From: Actinotignum schaalii FB123-CNA-2
GTDB lineage: Bacteria > Actinomycetota > Actinomycetes > Actinomycetales > Actinomycetaceae
Assembly: GCF_000411135.1 (NCBI RefSeq)
Contig: NZ_KE150262.1
Location: 1,214,824-1,278,823 of the forward strand
DNA: 64,000 nt
Direction of reading: 5' to 3'
Shown: piece by piece, positions 25,055-33,163 of the stretch
How the letters are laid out: every line of letters starts with the position of its first letter
How positions within the stretch are numbered: the stretch's first letter is position 1
Program-made: the position numbers and the translations under genes
Notes under the pieces: model-generated
The model's input: only the letters and a program-made list of their open reading frames with translations
What the model was told of the DNA's origin: nothing
Database searches by the model: none

Positions 25055-25804
25055 ATGGCATGGTTCTCACGGCGGAAGAAAAACACGACCTCGGCATCGC
25101 AGCCGGTAGAGCGTGAAGAAACCGGCCAGAACCTCGCTGCGCAAAATTCCGGAGCGGCGGAAGGTAGCGTGGAGACCACTGCCGGTGCTGAAGCTCCCGC
25201 TGCAGGCCCGAAGGAACGCGGCCCCTACGATGAATCCGAAGCCCCGGAGAACCCCGCTCTTATTGACGGCGGTGCGCTGCGACTACCGATTTTGCCCGAT
25301 GCCACCATGCAATTCTCCGTGGATCGCGAACGTCAGGTCGTGCTCGGCGTGGTCTACGTGATGGGGGATTCCGCGGTGCAATTGCAGGTATTCGCCGCAC
25401 CGAAATCCGCTAGCCTGTGGGAGGATATCCGGGTAGAAGTGATTTCCTCCATCGCCAATCAGGGCGGGCGTTTCCAGGAAGCTGAAGGGGAATACGGCCC
25501 CGAAATCCAGGCCCAGATGCCCGCGGAGAACGGCCGGGTACCGGTGCGCTTTATCGGTATCGACGGCCCTCGCTGGCTGCTGCGGGTAGCCGTGACCGGG
25601 CGCGGGGCGGTAGATCCGGAACGCGGTACCGAAGTACTCCACCGCGTCCTCGATGATCTGGTGGTTGTGCGCGGCACCCAAGCTATCCCGCCGCGCGAAC
25701 TGCTTCCCCTCGCTCTTCCCCAGCAGGGTGAGCCGGAACCAGAAACTCCTGATACCGGCATCGAGCTCCCCAAGCGCGGCCCGGAAATCCAAGAGATCCA
25801 CTAG
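25055..25804 (+). CDS. DUF3710 protein
   Basis: 249 aa. After a basic N-terminus (MAWFSRRKKN) and a low-complexity region to about residue 70, the conserved DUF3710 domain follows (LRLPILPDATMQFSVDRERQVV, GPRWLLRVAVTGRGAVD, a PPRELLPL segment). The function is unknown. The gene begins a short operon with the OB-fold and DUF3159 genes in the same order as the mycobacterial Rv2696c-Rv2694c-Rv2693c block. ATG 25055 has AGGAG at 9 nt. Confidence 0.87.
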   Translation: MAWFSRRKKNTTSASQPVEREETGQNLAAQNSGAAEGSVETTAGAEAPAAGPKERGPYDESEAPENPALIDGGALRLPILPDATMQFSVDRERQVVLGVVYVMGDSAVQLQVFAAPKSASLWEDIRVEVISSIANQGGRFQEAEGEYGPEIQAQMPAENGRVPVRFIGIDGPRWLLRVAVTGRGAVDPERGTEVLHRVLDDLVVVRGTQAIPPRELLPLALPQQGEPEPETPDTGIELPKRGPEIQEIH

Positions 25805-25810
25805 ATAGCT

Positions 25811-26062
25811 ATGGCTACACCGGTGTGGGTGACGGGGGATATTATCGCCATCACGTACCCGGGCGCCCCCGGAGGGAATGGGGCCCATACCCCGGAAGTA
25901 CGTATCGCTGTGGAAACCACCGCGGGGCTCCTCACCCTTATTTTCCAAGGGAGGCGCACCATCGACTGCGTGCGAGTTGGGGACCGTATTCGTGCCCGGA
26001 TAGTGCCATTGCGGCGCAGGGGCGTGCTGGTAGCATATAACCCGGAATATATCGTGCTTTAG
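25811..26062 (+). CDS. Small OB-fold protein
   Basis: 83 aa, predicted all-beta with alternating hydrophobic strands (VTGDIIAITYPG, LLTLIFQGRRTIDCVRVGDRIRARIVP). It resembles the OB-fold protein that follows DUF3710 in other Actinobacteria. A nucleic-acid or ligand-binding role is inferred from the fold only. It begins 7 nt after the DUF3710 stop with no ribosome site of its own, which suggests translational coupling. Confidence 0.75.
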   Translation: MATPVWVTGDIIAITYPGAPGGNGAHTPEVRIAVETTAGLLTLIFQGRRTIDCVRVGDRIRARIVPLRRRGVLVAYNPEYIVL

Positions 26063-26091
26063 CGAGCACCCCTGAACAGCCGGGAGGCCAC

Positions 26092-26790
26092 ATGGATACC
26101 ACCACACCCGGCGGCGGTCTGCGCGCGGTTCTCGGGGAAGAATTCGATGCCTGGAAAGCGATAGGTGGGGTGCGCGGTGTCGTTGAAGCTAATGTTCCCG
26201 CCCTCGTTTTTGTCATTATTTATTTAGCTACCCGCAATATTCCCCTGGCGGTCCTCGTTCCTCTGGGCATGGCCGTTCTGGCTATTCTGGTGCGGCTCAT
26301 GCAGCGGATCGACGTGATGCCGGCCCTCGGCGGGCTTTTTGTGGTTGGAATCTCGGCCTTTTTCGCCTGGCGCTCCGGACGCGCGGAAACCTATTTCCTT
26401 CCCGGTTTCCTCACCAATGCCGCTTACGCGGTAGGAGTGACTATTTCCCTTCTCATCCGCCGGCCCATCATGGGATATATTATCGGGATGCTGCGCGGGG
26501 ATATTGCCTCGTGGCGCAGCGCCACCCACCCGGCCGCTCGGCTCACCTACCGGCGCTATACCCGCATTACATGGCTGTGGCTCGCCATGTTCGCCGGCCG
26601 CGTCGTCGTACAACTGCCCTTCTTTATCAGCGGCAATACCGCAGCGCTGGGCGTTATCAAAATTATTGCCGGGCCGGTGCTGTTCTGCCTTATCCTGTGG
26701 GCCACCTGGCTACTGGTACGTGGCCTGCCCCCGGCCAGCACCTACCTGGAGCCTTCCGAATCTACGGCGGCCTCTCCTTCCGCATCTTGA
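26092..26790 (+). CDS. DUF3159 integral membrane protein
   Basis: 232 aa with about five or six hydrophobic segments between residues 33 and 220 and a short cytosolic N-terminus. It matches the DUF3159 family; function unknown. ATG 26092 follows GGGAGG at 4 nt. It is the third gene of the DUF3710 operon. Its last 49 bp overlap the convergent TrkA-type gene at 26742-27464. Confidence 0.85.
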   Translation: MDTTTPGGGLRAVLGEEFDAWKAIGGVRGVVEANVPALVFVIIYLATRNIPLAVLVPLGMAVLAILVRLMQRIDVMPALGGLFVVGISAFFAWRSGRAETYFLPGFLTNAAYAVGVTISLLIRRPIMGYIIGMLRGDIASWRSATHPAARLTYRRYTRITWLWLAMFAGRVVVQLPFFISGNTAALGVIKIIAGPVLFCLILWATWLLVRGLPPASTYLEPSESTAASPSAS

Positions 26791-27464
26791 GCGGGGGCCG
26801 GGCGGGGCCGGAAATAGCTCTTGAGAGCGGACATATCCACATCGTCCCCGCCATCAATGAGGAGCACCTGATCATCCACATCCACGATTAAATCGGCATC
26901 GGCGGTCAGTGGCACACCATCACGAATAATGGCGTTAATGGCGACTCCGGAGGGCAGCTCAATATCGCTGATGGCGCTTCCCACCACCGGGGCATCGGCG
27001 GATACCGAAACCTGCCACAGGCTCGCCCCGCTGCGATGGAAACGCATGACCTGAGTGAGGGAGCCATCCGAGACCGCATCCTCCACCAGGGAGGCCATAA
27101 TTCGCGGAGTGGAAACCGTGACATCCACACCCCAGGCATCGGTGAACAACCATTCATTACGCGGGTTATTGACACGCGCAATGGTGCGGGCGATACCGAA
27201 CTCGGTTTTTGCCAGCAAAGACACCACCAGATTTACCTTGTCATCCCCGGTGGCACACACGATAATATCGGCCTCCGCCGCGCCCGCTTCGCGCAGTGCG
27301 GGAACTTCGCAGGCGTCAGCCAGATGCCAATCCGCATCCGAAGCACTCGAAATACGCATAGCGGAGGGCTTTTTATCCACGATAGAGATCGAATGTTCGG
27401 ATTTGAGAAGTTCGCGGGCCACCGACACCCCGACGGCGCCAGCCCCAATAATGAGAATATTCAC
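26742..27464 (-). CDS. ceoC: TrkA-type potassium regulatory NAD-binding protein (second of pair)
   Basis: 240 aa. It starts with a Rossmann motif (MNILIIGAGAVGVSVARELL), then a TrkA-N domain and a TrkA-C (RCK_C) domain from about residue 150 to 225. Such proteins are cytosolic gating subunits that bind NAD(H) or nucleotides and regulate K+ channels or transporters. The start overlaps the upstream ceoB-like stop by 4 bp, so the two are translated together. No TrkH/KtrB pore gene is in the window; the neighbouring KimA-like protein is the obvious membrane partner (inference). Confidence 0.88.
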   Translation of the reverse strand: MNILIIGAGAVGVSVARELLKSEHSISIVDKKPSAMRISSASDADWHLADACEVPALREAGAAEADIIVCATGDDKVNLVVSLLAKTEFGIARTIARVNNPRNEWLFTDAWGVDVTVSTPRIMASLVEDAVSDGSLTQVMRFHRSGASLWQVSVSADAPVVGSAISDIELPSGVAINAIIRDGVPLTADADLIVDVDDQVLLIDGGDDVDMSALKSYFRPRPAPAQDAEGEAAVDSEGSR

Positions 27465-28123
27465 TGCGCACCTTCCGATTTGAGCAGCATATGTTGTACG
27501 CCGGAGGCGTCCTCGGAAGCCACGAGCACTTTGAGAGTATCCCCGTCCTGGATCACGGTGTCACTGTGGGGGAGGAGCCCGGCCAGGCTACGGATAATAT
27601 AGGCGACTCGCGCCCCGGTTTCGTCTTCCACATCCGCGACGGTGCGCCCGAACCAGCGCCGATCCACCGCAACTTCAATGAGGGAAATCCGGGCGAGGGG
27701 ATCGCGGAATTCGTGGTGGGGTCCCAGCGGAATGAGTTCACGCAGCACCCGGTCCGCCGTCCAGCGCACCGGGGCGACCGTGGCGATCCCGAGCCGTTCG
27801 TAGATAATCGCGCGAGTGGGATCGTAGACACGAGCCACCACATTGGTGAGTCCGAAAGTTTCGCGCGCCACCCGGGCGGCGATGATATTCGAGTTATCGC
27901 CCGAGGAAACGGCGGCGAAGCCGGCGGCGTCGTCGATATTTGCGCGCGCTAAAACATCACGATCAAAACCGACGCCGGTGATCTGCTGCCCCGGGAAATC
28001 TTCGGGGAGCTTGCGGAAAGCTTCAGCATCCTGGTCGATAATGGCCACCGAATGGCCGATGGCGGAAAGCGAGAGCGCCAGTGCGGCACCCACGCGCCCG
28101 CATCCCATAATTACGAAGTGCAC
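27461..28123 (-). CDS. ceoB: TrkA-type potassium regulatory NAD-binding protein (first of pair)
   Basis: 220 aa. Rossmann start (MHFVIMGCGRVGAALALSL), acidic loop IIDQDAEAF for the dinucleotide, and a TrkA-C domain in the last 80 residues. It pairs with the next gene through a 4-bp overlap, as ceoB-ceoC in mycobacteria. GTG 28123 lies 6 nt after TAGCGT, with no ribosome site, so a leaderless start is likely. The promoter is back-to-back with that of the divergent membrane protein gene (12 bp between the two -10 elements). Confidence 0.88.
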   Translation of the reverse strand: MHFVIMGCGRVGAALALSLSAIGHSVAIIDQDAEAFRKLPEDFPGQQITGVGFDRDVLARANIDDAAGFAAVSSGDNSNIIAARVARETFGLTNVVARVYDPTRAIIYERLGIATVAPVRWTADRVLRELIPLGPHHEFRDPLARISLIEVAVDRRWFGRTVADVEDETGARVAYIIRSLAGLLPHSDTVIQDGDTLKVLVASEDASGVQHMLLKSEGAQ

Positions 28124-28129
28124 TACATT

Positions 28130-28135
28130 ACGCTA
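28130..28135 (-). promoter_or_regulatory. -10 element of the ceoB-ceoC pair (leaderless type)
   Basis: TAGCGT on the minus strand, 6 nt before GTG 28123. Confidence 0.45.
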
Positions 28136-28147
28136 CCGCAAAGCGGG

Positions 28148-28153
28148 TACCGT
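28148..28153 (+). promoter_or_regulatory. -10 element of the KimA-like gene (leaderless type)
   Basis: TACCGT, 6 nt before an in-frame GTG at 28160 and 9 nt before ATG 28163. TATCCT at 28153-28158 is an alternative. Confidence 0.4.
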
Positions 28154-28162
28154 ATCCTAGTG

Positions 28163-29947
28163 ATGAGAAAATTATCGTTCCTGGGGATGTCCCAGTACGT
28201 GGGCGCGGCTACCTGCGTCTGCCTGGCGGTGGTCTTGCTCCCACGCAGTATTCAACGCGGGGCACCGTTCGCGAACCCCACCCTCGTGGGCGCCATGGCG
28301 CTGGCGGGGGCCGCGGTGCTTGCGCTCGTGGTGGCGGCCACCATCGCAGCATCCCGCGTCCTGCCCGGCAAAGCCGCGCACCAGGTGGTCTCCCGCTATA
28401 TTTCCCCGGCTTTTGGCACGGTTGCCGCTGCCGCACGTTTCGCGGCTTTCGCGCTGCTCCTGGTCCTGGCCGCCGGCCTGGTAGGTATGGCGGTGAATGC
28501 GCTCACCCCGTTGGCGGTGGACGGGCGTCTCATTCAGATCCCGCTGGTCGTGGTCTGTGCCCTGCCCGCGCTGCTGCATTGGCGTTTACCGCTGGCGGGC
28601 GCCTTGCTCGCCGTGCTCGCGGCCAGCGGGGTGATTATTGCAACGCTCGTCACCGGGCTGGTGCGCGAAGCCCGCGGCACCGTCTCCCTCGCGGACCTCA
28701 TCACCAACCGCGCCGAAGAACTACCCGGTTCCCAAGCTATCCACCCGCTCGGAAATACTTTCGTTATTATGTGCTTCCTGGCCGCGGTGGTACTGCTGGT
28801 GGGCGGACGCATCGGTACCGGGCGCGAACGTTTCTTAGGGCCGCGCGCCCTGAGCACCATTGCCGGCATTGCCGCGGTAGTACTTTCGGGCACGTTCTAT
28901 CTGGAAATGCGCTTGGATATCCTCACGGTCCCGGTGGGCCTACCCAGTATCGTTATGGGTACGGCATTTTGGGGAAGTACCGGGCGTATCGTCACCGCGA
29001 TTGCCTTCGGCTTCCTCGGGTTAGTCTGCGTTTTCGTGGTTTACGAACGTCTCCCGCGGCTGTTGCGGGAACTTGCATTCGACGGCGCCCTGCCCGCTCG
29101 CCTCGCCGCCCCGGAAGCTTCCCGGGCCCGCAGCGGTGTTGTGCTGCTGGTTGCGGTTCTCGCTGGCGCTCTCGGGGTATTTTTGTCGACGACGCACGCC
29201 GGTGTCGTTGCCCTTGTCTTTGTATGTTTCCTTATTTTTACGCTGCATTGCGCGGCGCTCTCCCTGCGCGGTGGGCAGATCCTTAAAACTTCGGAGCGGC
29301 GGGAGGAACGCCGGGCTGCGCATGCCTCGCGCTGGGGTTTCGCTTTCTTCGCGCTGGCGGGATTCGCTGTTCTCCTCGTCACGGTGGCCATGCAGCCGGC
29401 TTGGACCCTTACCTCGCTAGCGGCGGTGGCGGTGCCTACGGCGGGGATGCTCATCGCCCAGCGCGGGCGCGGAAAGATGAGCGCCCACCTCAAACCCTTG
29501 GATGTGGGAGCGGGGCGGAGACTTCCGGTCCGTACCCACGCGGTGGTACTGGTTCAAGAACTCAATTTGCCGACCTTGCGGGCGGTTACCTACGCACGGG
29601 CCTTGCGGCCCTCCACCTTGACCGCGCTCACCGTGGACCTGAGCGAAAGCCGTACCGCCGCGCTGCGCGCCGCCTGGAACCAATCCCAATTGCCGGTGGG
29701 CCTGACCGTACTAGGTAGTCCCACGAGCGGGGCGCGCGGGCCGCTCGTGGACTACATTCGTTTCCTCCTCGACACCCACCCGCAGGATATTGTGCTGGTT
29801 ATCGCGCCGAAAGTGGTATCCACGACCCTGTGGCATCGGGTGTACCTGCGCCGATCCGTACCCCCACTTTTCGCTGACCTGTCCTATGACTCGCGCCTCA
29901 TGCTGGTGCAAGTTCCCTACCAAATCCATTCGGGAGAAGACCTGTGA
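28163..29947 (+). CDS. Divergent APC-superfamily (KimA/Rv2690c-like) membrane protein
   Basis: 594 aa with about twelve hydrophobic segments (18-450), then a cytosolic USP-like domain of about 125 aa (VVLVQELNLPTLRAVTYARAL, LVDYIRFLLDTHPQDIVLVI). That domain is typical of KimA-type K+/H+ symporters and mycobacterial Rv2690c, and the TrkA pair next door fits K+ transport. The family's conserved first helix (DALSSVAY-type) and the later GVEAISN-type motif are not recognisable here; their places hold LGMSQYVGAAT and VGGRIGTG. Transport activity may therefore be altered or lost. The 3' end overlaps the TRAM gene by 4 bp. Confidence 0.75.
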   Translation: MRKLSFLGMSQYVGAATCVCLAVVLLPRSIQRGAPFANPTLVGAMALAGAAVLALVVAATIAASRVLPGKAAHQVVSRYISPAFGTVAAAARFAAFALLLVLAAGLVGMAVNALTPLAVDGRLIQIPLVVVCALPALLHWRLPLAGALLAVLAASGVIIATLVTGLVREARGTVSLADLITNRAEELPGSQAIHPLGNTFVIMCFLAAVVLLVGGRIGTGRERFLGPRALSTIAGIAAVVLSGTFYLEMRLDILTVPVGLPSIVMGTAFWGSTGRIVTAIAFGFLGLVCVFVVYERLPRLLRELAFDGALPARLAAPEASRARSGVVLLVAVLAGALGVFLSTTHAGVVALVFVCFLIFTLHCAALSLRGGQILKTSERREERRAAHASRWGFAFFALAGFAVLLVTVAMQPAWTLTSLAAVAVPTAGMLIAQRGRGKMSAHLKPLDVGAGRRLPVRTHAVVLVQELNLPTLRAVTYARALRPSTLTALTVDLSESRTAALRAAWNQSQLPVGLTVLGSPTSGARGPLVDYIRFLLDTHPQDIVLVIAPKVVSTTLWHRVYLRRSVPPLFADLSYDSRLMLVQVPYQIHSGEDL

Positions 29948-31212
29948 CCACACCTGCTGCTCAAGCTCATTATTCGACCGTCGATATCACCCTGGAAGAT
30001 ATCGGCCACGGCGGTATTGCCATCGGGCGTGCCGAGGGCAAAGCGATTCTGGCTCGCTTCGGGCTGCCCGGGGAACGCGTGCGGGTCGCCCTTACCGAGG
30101 AACGCGCCCGCTTCGCCCGCGGGGATGTGATTGAGGTACTCGGCGATCCCTCACCGTACCGGCAGGCCCATCCGTGGCTGGAAGCCGGACCCGGGGGAGT
30201 GGGTGGTGCAGACCTGGGACACGTGGTGTTTGACTACCAGCACGAGTGGAAAACCAGGGTCCTGAGCTCAACTCTCCGTAGGATTGGCGGCCAATCTCTC
30301 AGTGACCATCTGGAAACGCAGGGGATTGTTCCTGCGGTCACGGCTCTGGAATCCGACCGCGCTAGCGGCGGTTGGGCGAGCCGCACTCGCATTGACGTGA
30401 CCGTGACCTCGGGACGTTTCGGAATGTTCCGCGAAGGCAGCCGCGAGGTTCTGCCCATCACTTCTATGCCCCTCGCCGTCAAGGAGATCGCGGAGCTGGG
30501 GCTGTGGGACGGAAGTTACCTCACCCGGCTCGCCCGCAGCCTCGGCCCGCTGCGCGATGGTCAGCGGGTGCGTATCCTCGCGCCTTCGGCCAGTCCGGTC
30601 GCGGTGAGCCTGGGCGGGCGCACCTTTGATGCGACCGGCGCAGAATCCTCCCCCTTCGTGCGTGAAGAGGTGCGCGTGGGGGAGGAGAACTACCGTTACC
30701 GGGTGCGGGCCTCCGGTTTTTGGCAGGTGCATCGCGAGGCGCCAGCCACCCTTATCGATCTGGTGACCCGCGCCGCAGGTGCGGAGCCCGGCGACCATAT
30801 TCTCGAACTCTACGCGGGTGCCGGGTTGCTCACCGTGCCGCTGGCTCGCGCGGTCGGGGCAACCGGCCGAGTGGAAAGCCTGGAAGGGGCGCGCACCGCG
30901 GTGGAAGACGCCCGGGCAAATCTGCGGCCCTACCCGTGGGCGCGTGCCCGTACCGCCACTATTTCGGTACGGGATATTAGCGACGCCGATATTCTCCTCG
31001 CAGATCCTCCCCGGAGCGGCTTGGGAATCGCGGCGGCCCGGGCCGCCGCAGCGAGCCGAGCCCGCCGGATAGTTCTGGTTTCCTGCGATCCGGCAGCGTT
31101 GGCCCGTGATGTGGCCGCGATGGTGGAGTCCGGGCGAAGCGTGGAATCCATGCGCGCCGTCGACCTCTTCCCCAATACCCACCACTTCGAAGTGGTGACA
31201 GCGCTGCGCTAA
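29944..31212 (+). CDS. TRAM-domain class I SAM-dependent RNA methyltransferase
   Basis: 422 aa, RumA/TrmA family. An N-terminal TRAM domain (about 10-68) is followed by a central domain and a Rossmann methyltransferase (ILELYAGAGLLTVPLA; LADPPRSGLG; catalytic Cys in VLVSCDPAALARDV; DLFPNTHHFEVV). It probably makes 5-methyluridine in rRNA or tRNA. The Fe-S cysteines of RlmD (CGGC region) are absent; the place reads GPGGVGGADLGHV. GTG 29944 overlaps the upstream stop by 4 bp, so expression is coupled to the transporter-like gene, as in mycobacteria. Confidence 0.9.
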   Translation: MTTPAAQAHYSTVDITLEDIGHGGIAIGRAEGKAILARFGLPGERVRVALTEERARFARGDVIEVLGDPSPYRQAHPWLEAGPGGVGGADLGHVVFDYQHEWKTRVLSSTLRRIGGQSLSDHLETQGIVPAVTALESDRASGGWASRTRIDVTVTSGRFGMFREGSREVLPITSMPLAVKEIAELGLWDGSYLTRLARSLGPLRDGQRVRILAPSASPVAVSLGGRTFDATGAESSPFVREEVRVGEENYRYRVRASGFWQVHREAPATLIDLVTRAAGAEPGDHILELYAGAGLLTVPLARAVGATGRVESLEGARTAVEDARANLRPYPWARARTATISVRDISDADILLADPPRSGLGIAAARAAAASRARRIVLVSCDPAALARDVAAMVESGRSVESMRAVDLFPNTHHFEVVTALR

Positions 31213-32426
31213 GAGCGCACCGCCGCGGCAATCCAGGCCGCGGTATTTTCCACCTGCCAGGGGCGTGCCCCCAGCTCGGCCAGCGCATCACCAATGGCGG
31301 GGCCGGTGCGCGCCACCCTGCGGCGCAAAAGGCGCGCCAGCTCACGCTGCACGGCCGGTTTGAGAAGTACATCATGGCGGATTCCCAGCTCCGCTGCGCG
31401 TTCCTGAACCGCGCTGCGCACGTGGTCAAGTAGATGCGGGATTCCACGTTCGGCGCGCCGGGAGGGGCGGGCCGGGGCGGGTTCGGGAAGTTCAGAGCTC
31501 GGCAGTGCCCAGGCCTGGGCCACCGCCTGCCACAGCGCCGGCGCCAAATACTGTTTGCCCCCGCTGCGCAGCGGCCGCGCGGTACGCACATCGGCCAGGG
31601 AGCGCGGGCGGCGCCGTGCCAGGGCCGCGATATCGGCGCGGGAAAGTACCAGATCCGGGGCGGTATCGGTGGTTTGCGCGATACGATCCCGTGCCTGCCA
31701 CAGGGCCCGCACCAGGGCGAGATCGCGCCGGGAAGAAAAATCTTGGCGATGGGTGGCGCGCCGCCACGGTTCTGCGGGAGCGGCTTTAGGAGGCCGGGTG
31801 CGGATCTCTTCAAATTCTTGGGCCGCCCACTCCAGGCGCCCGGCCCGCTCCAGGCGCTCGAGTTGCACGTGGCGCAGGGGAGCGAGCAATTCCACGTCGA
31901 GCGCGGCATAAGAACGCAGCTCATCGGCGAGCGGGCGCTCTGACCAATCCGCTTGCGAATGTTCTTTGGCGAGGAGCAATCCTAAATTTTCCGCGAGCTG
32001 GGCCTGGAGGGAAATACGTTCATCGCCCAAGAGCAACGCGGCTACTTCGGTATCAAAAAGTTTGCCCGGTCCCGGGCGTAAACCAAGGTCTCCCAGGGAG
32101 GGCAAGTCCTGATCGGCAGCGTGCAAAATCCACACGGCATCGCCAAGAATCGCGGCCAGCTCCGGGTAGTACTCCTCATTCCCTACCGGATCGCATAGCA
32201 GTGTTCCCGAGCCCTCGCGGCGCAGTTGAATTAGGTAGGCCCGGGCCGAATAACGGATTCCCATGGCACGCTCCACATCCACCGCCACGGGGCCGCTGCC
32301 GCGCCGCAACCGTGCGAGTGCGGGGCGATAGGCGGGACCGGTGGTGAGCGGCGGGATACCTTCGCGCGGGGTATCCACATGGACCAGGGTGGGATCTTCG
32401 CTCCAGCGAATAGAAGAAGACGTCAT
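31209..32426 (-). CDS. rnd: RNase D-like 3'-5' exoribonuclease with HRDC domain
   Basis: 405 aa. DEDD exonuclease domain (about 30-200): Asp50/Glu52 in VAVDVERA, HAADQDLPSL, and the last Asp in YAALDVELL. An HRDC domain follows at about 235-315 (LALVRALWQARDRIAQ, RADIAALARRRPRSL) and a further helical domain. It probably trims tRNA or other stable RNA 3' ends. The canonical ExoI residue context (DTEF) is DVER here, a common actinobacterial variant. ATG 32426 has GTGAGG just upstream. The end overlaps the convergent TRAM gene by 4 bp. Confidence 0.85.
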   Translation of the reverse strand: MTSSSIRWSEDPTLVHVDTPREGIPPLTTGPAYRPALARLRRGSGPVAVDVERAMGIRYSARAYLIQLRREGSGTLLCDPVGNEEYYPELAAILGDAVWILHAADQDLPSLGDLGLRPGPGKLFDTEVAALLLGDERISLQAQLAENLGLLLAKEHSQADWSERPLADELRSYAALDVELLAPLRHVQLERLERAGRLEWAAQEFEEIRTRPPKAAPAEPWRRATHRQDFSSRRDLALVRALWQARDRIAQTTDTAPDLVLSRADIAALARRRPRSLADVRTARPLRSGGKQYLAPALWQAVAQAWALPSSELPEPAPARPSRRAERGIPHLLDHVRSAVQERAAELGIRHDVLLKPAVQRELARLLRRRVARTGPAIGDALAELGARPWQVENTAAWIAAAVRS

Positions 32427-32443
32427 AACCTCACAACTGCATC

Positions 32444-32449
32444 AGACTA
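32444..32449 (-). promoter_or_regulatory. Candidate -10 element of the RNase D-like gene
   Basis: TAGTCT on the minus strand with a leader of about 10-17 nt that includes a ribosome site. Confidence 0.35.
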
Positions 32450-32530
32450 GGGGCCGCGGTTAATACTAGCGGGCCTGGGCAGGCACGGGGTGGCCACGTG
32501 CAGGAGTGCCACCTCCTAGCAGGATCGCAC

Positions 32531-33097
32531 CTAGCGAGCTGGCAGCGCCGTCGTTCCTTCCGGAGCTAGGCCGCAGGCCAGCGCAATAAAATCTGCCCAG
32601 GCGCGCACGTGGTGATAAAGATCGGGGCTGTTCGGCGTCCAGGAGGCCCGTAATTCCACTTCGGTCAGGGAGGAGGCGAGTTCCAGCCCGCCGAAGGTTT
32701 CGTTGTACATGCGAGTCACGGTTCCGACCAGGTGGTGGTAGTCAGCTCCGTGCGCATCCAAAGTATCGGCAAGCCACGCCCAGGCTACTTCGCCGAGCAG
32801 CGGATCGCCGGCCATGGCCGCATCCATCGGCGCCCCCATATGGCATACGATCCGGAAAGTTCCGTGCCAGGCCTCCTGGCCGGCCGGGTCATGAAGCACC
32901 ACGAAGCGGGCTCCGCCGCGGTAGTTATCCGGTTCCATCGCTGTCGAATCGTTAATCTCAGCTTGAAGCGCAACGGCCCACGGGGCTATACGCTTGGGCG
33001 GCGGTATCTGCACGATGTGCAGCTCGGGACGAAACTCGTGCCCGCGCAGGCTATCAAGCGCGGTGAGAAAGTCCTCGGGTGCATGAATCTGAGACAC
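32531..33097 (-). CDS. DUF3000 protein
   Basis: 188 aa, the normal family size. Conserved blocks include FLTALDSLRGHEFRPE, RFVVLHDPAGQEAWHGTFRIVC and EVELRASWTPNSPDLYHHVRAW. The family is actinobacterial, cytosolic and of unknown function; it usually adjoins the RNase D-like gene, as here. GTG 33097 is chosen because TACGGT lies exactly 7 nt upstream and the longer frame to 33226 runs into the divergent gene's promoter without family-like sequence. Confidence 0.85.
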   Translation of the reverse strand: MSQIHAPEDFLTALDSLRGHEFRPELHIVQIPPPKRIAPWAVALQAEINDSTAMEPDNYRGGARFVVLHDPAGQEAWHGTFRIVCHMGAPMDAAMAGDPLLGEVAWAWLADTLDAHGADYHHLVGTVTRMYNETFGGLELASSLTEVELRASWTPNSPDLYHHVRAWADFIALACGLAPEGTTALPAR

Positions 33098-33104
33098 GCT
33101 AGTT

Positions 33105-33110
33105 ACCGTA
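33105..33110 (-). promoter_or_regulatory. -10 element of the DUF3000 gene (leaderless type)
   Basis: TACGGT on the minus strand, 7 nt before GTG 33097. Confidence 0.5.
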
Positions 33111-33151
33111 ATGCGCCGGTGCACGGGTTTTAGCCAGGCGCGCCGCGCGGG

Positions 33152-33157
33152 TAGGAT
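33152..33157 (+). promoter_or_regulatory. -10 element of the FemAB-type gene (leaderless type)
   Basis: TAGGAT followed by 6 nt and ATG 33164. Confidence 0.5.
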
Positions 33158-33163
33158 GGCGGC

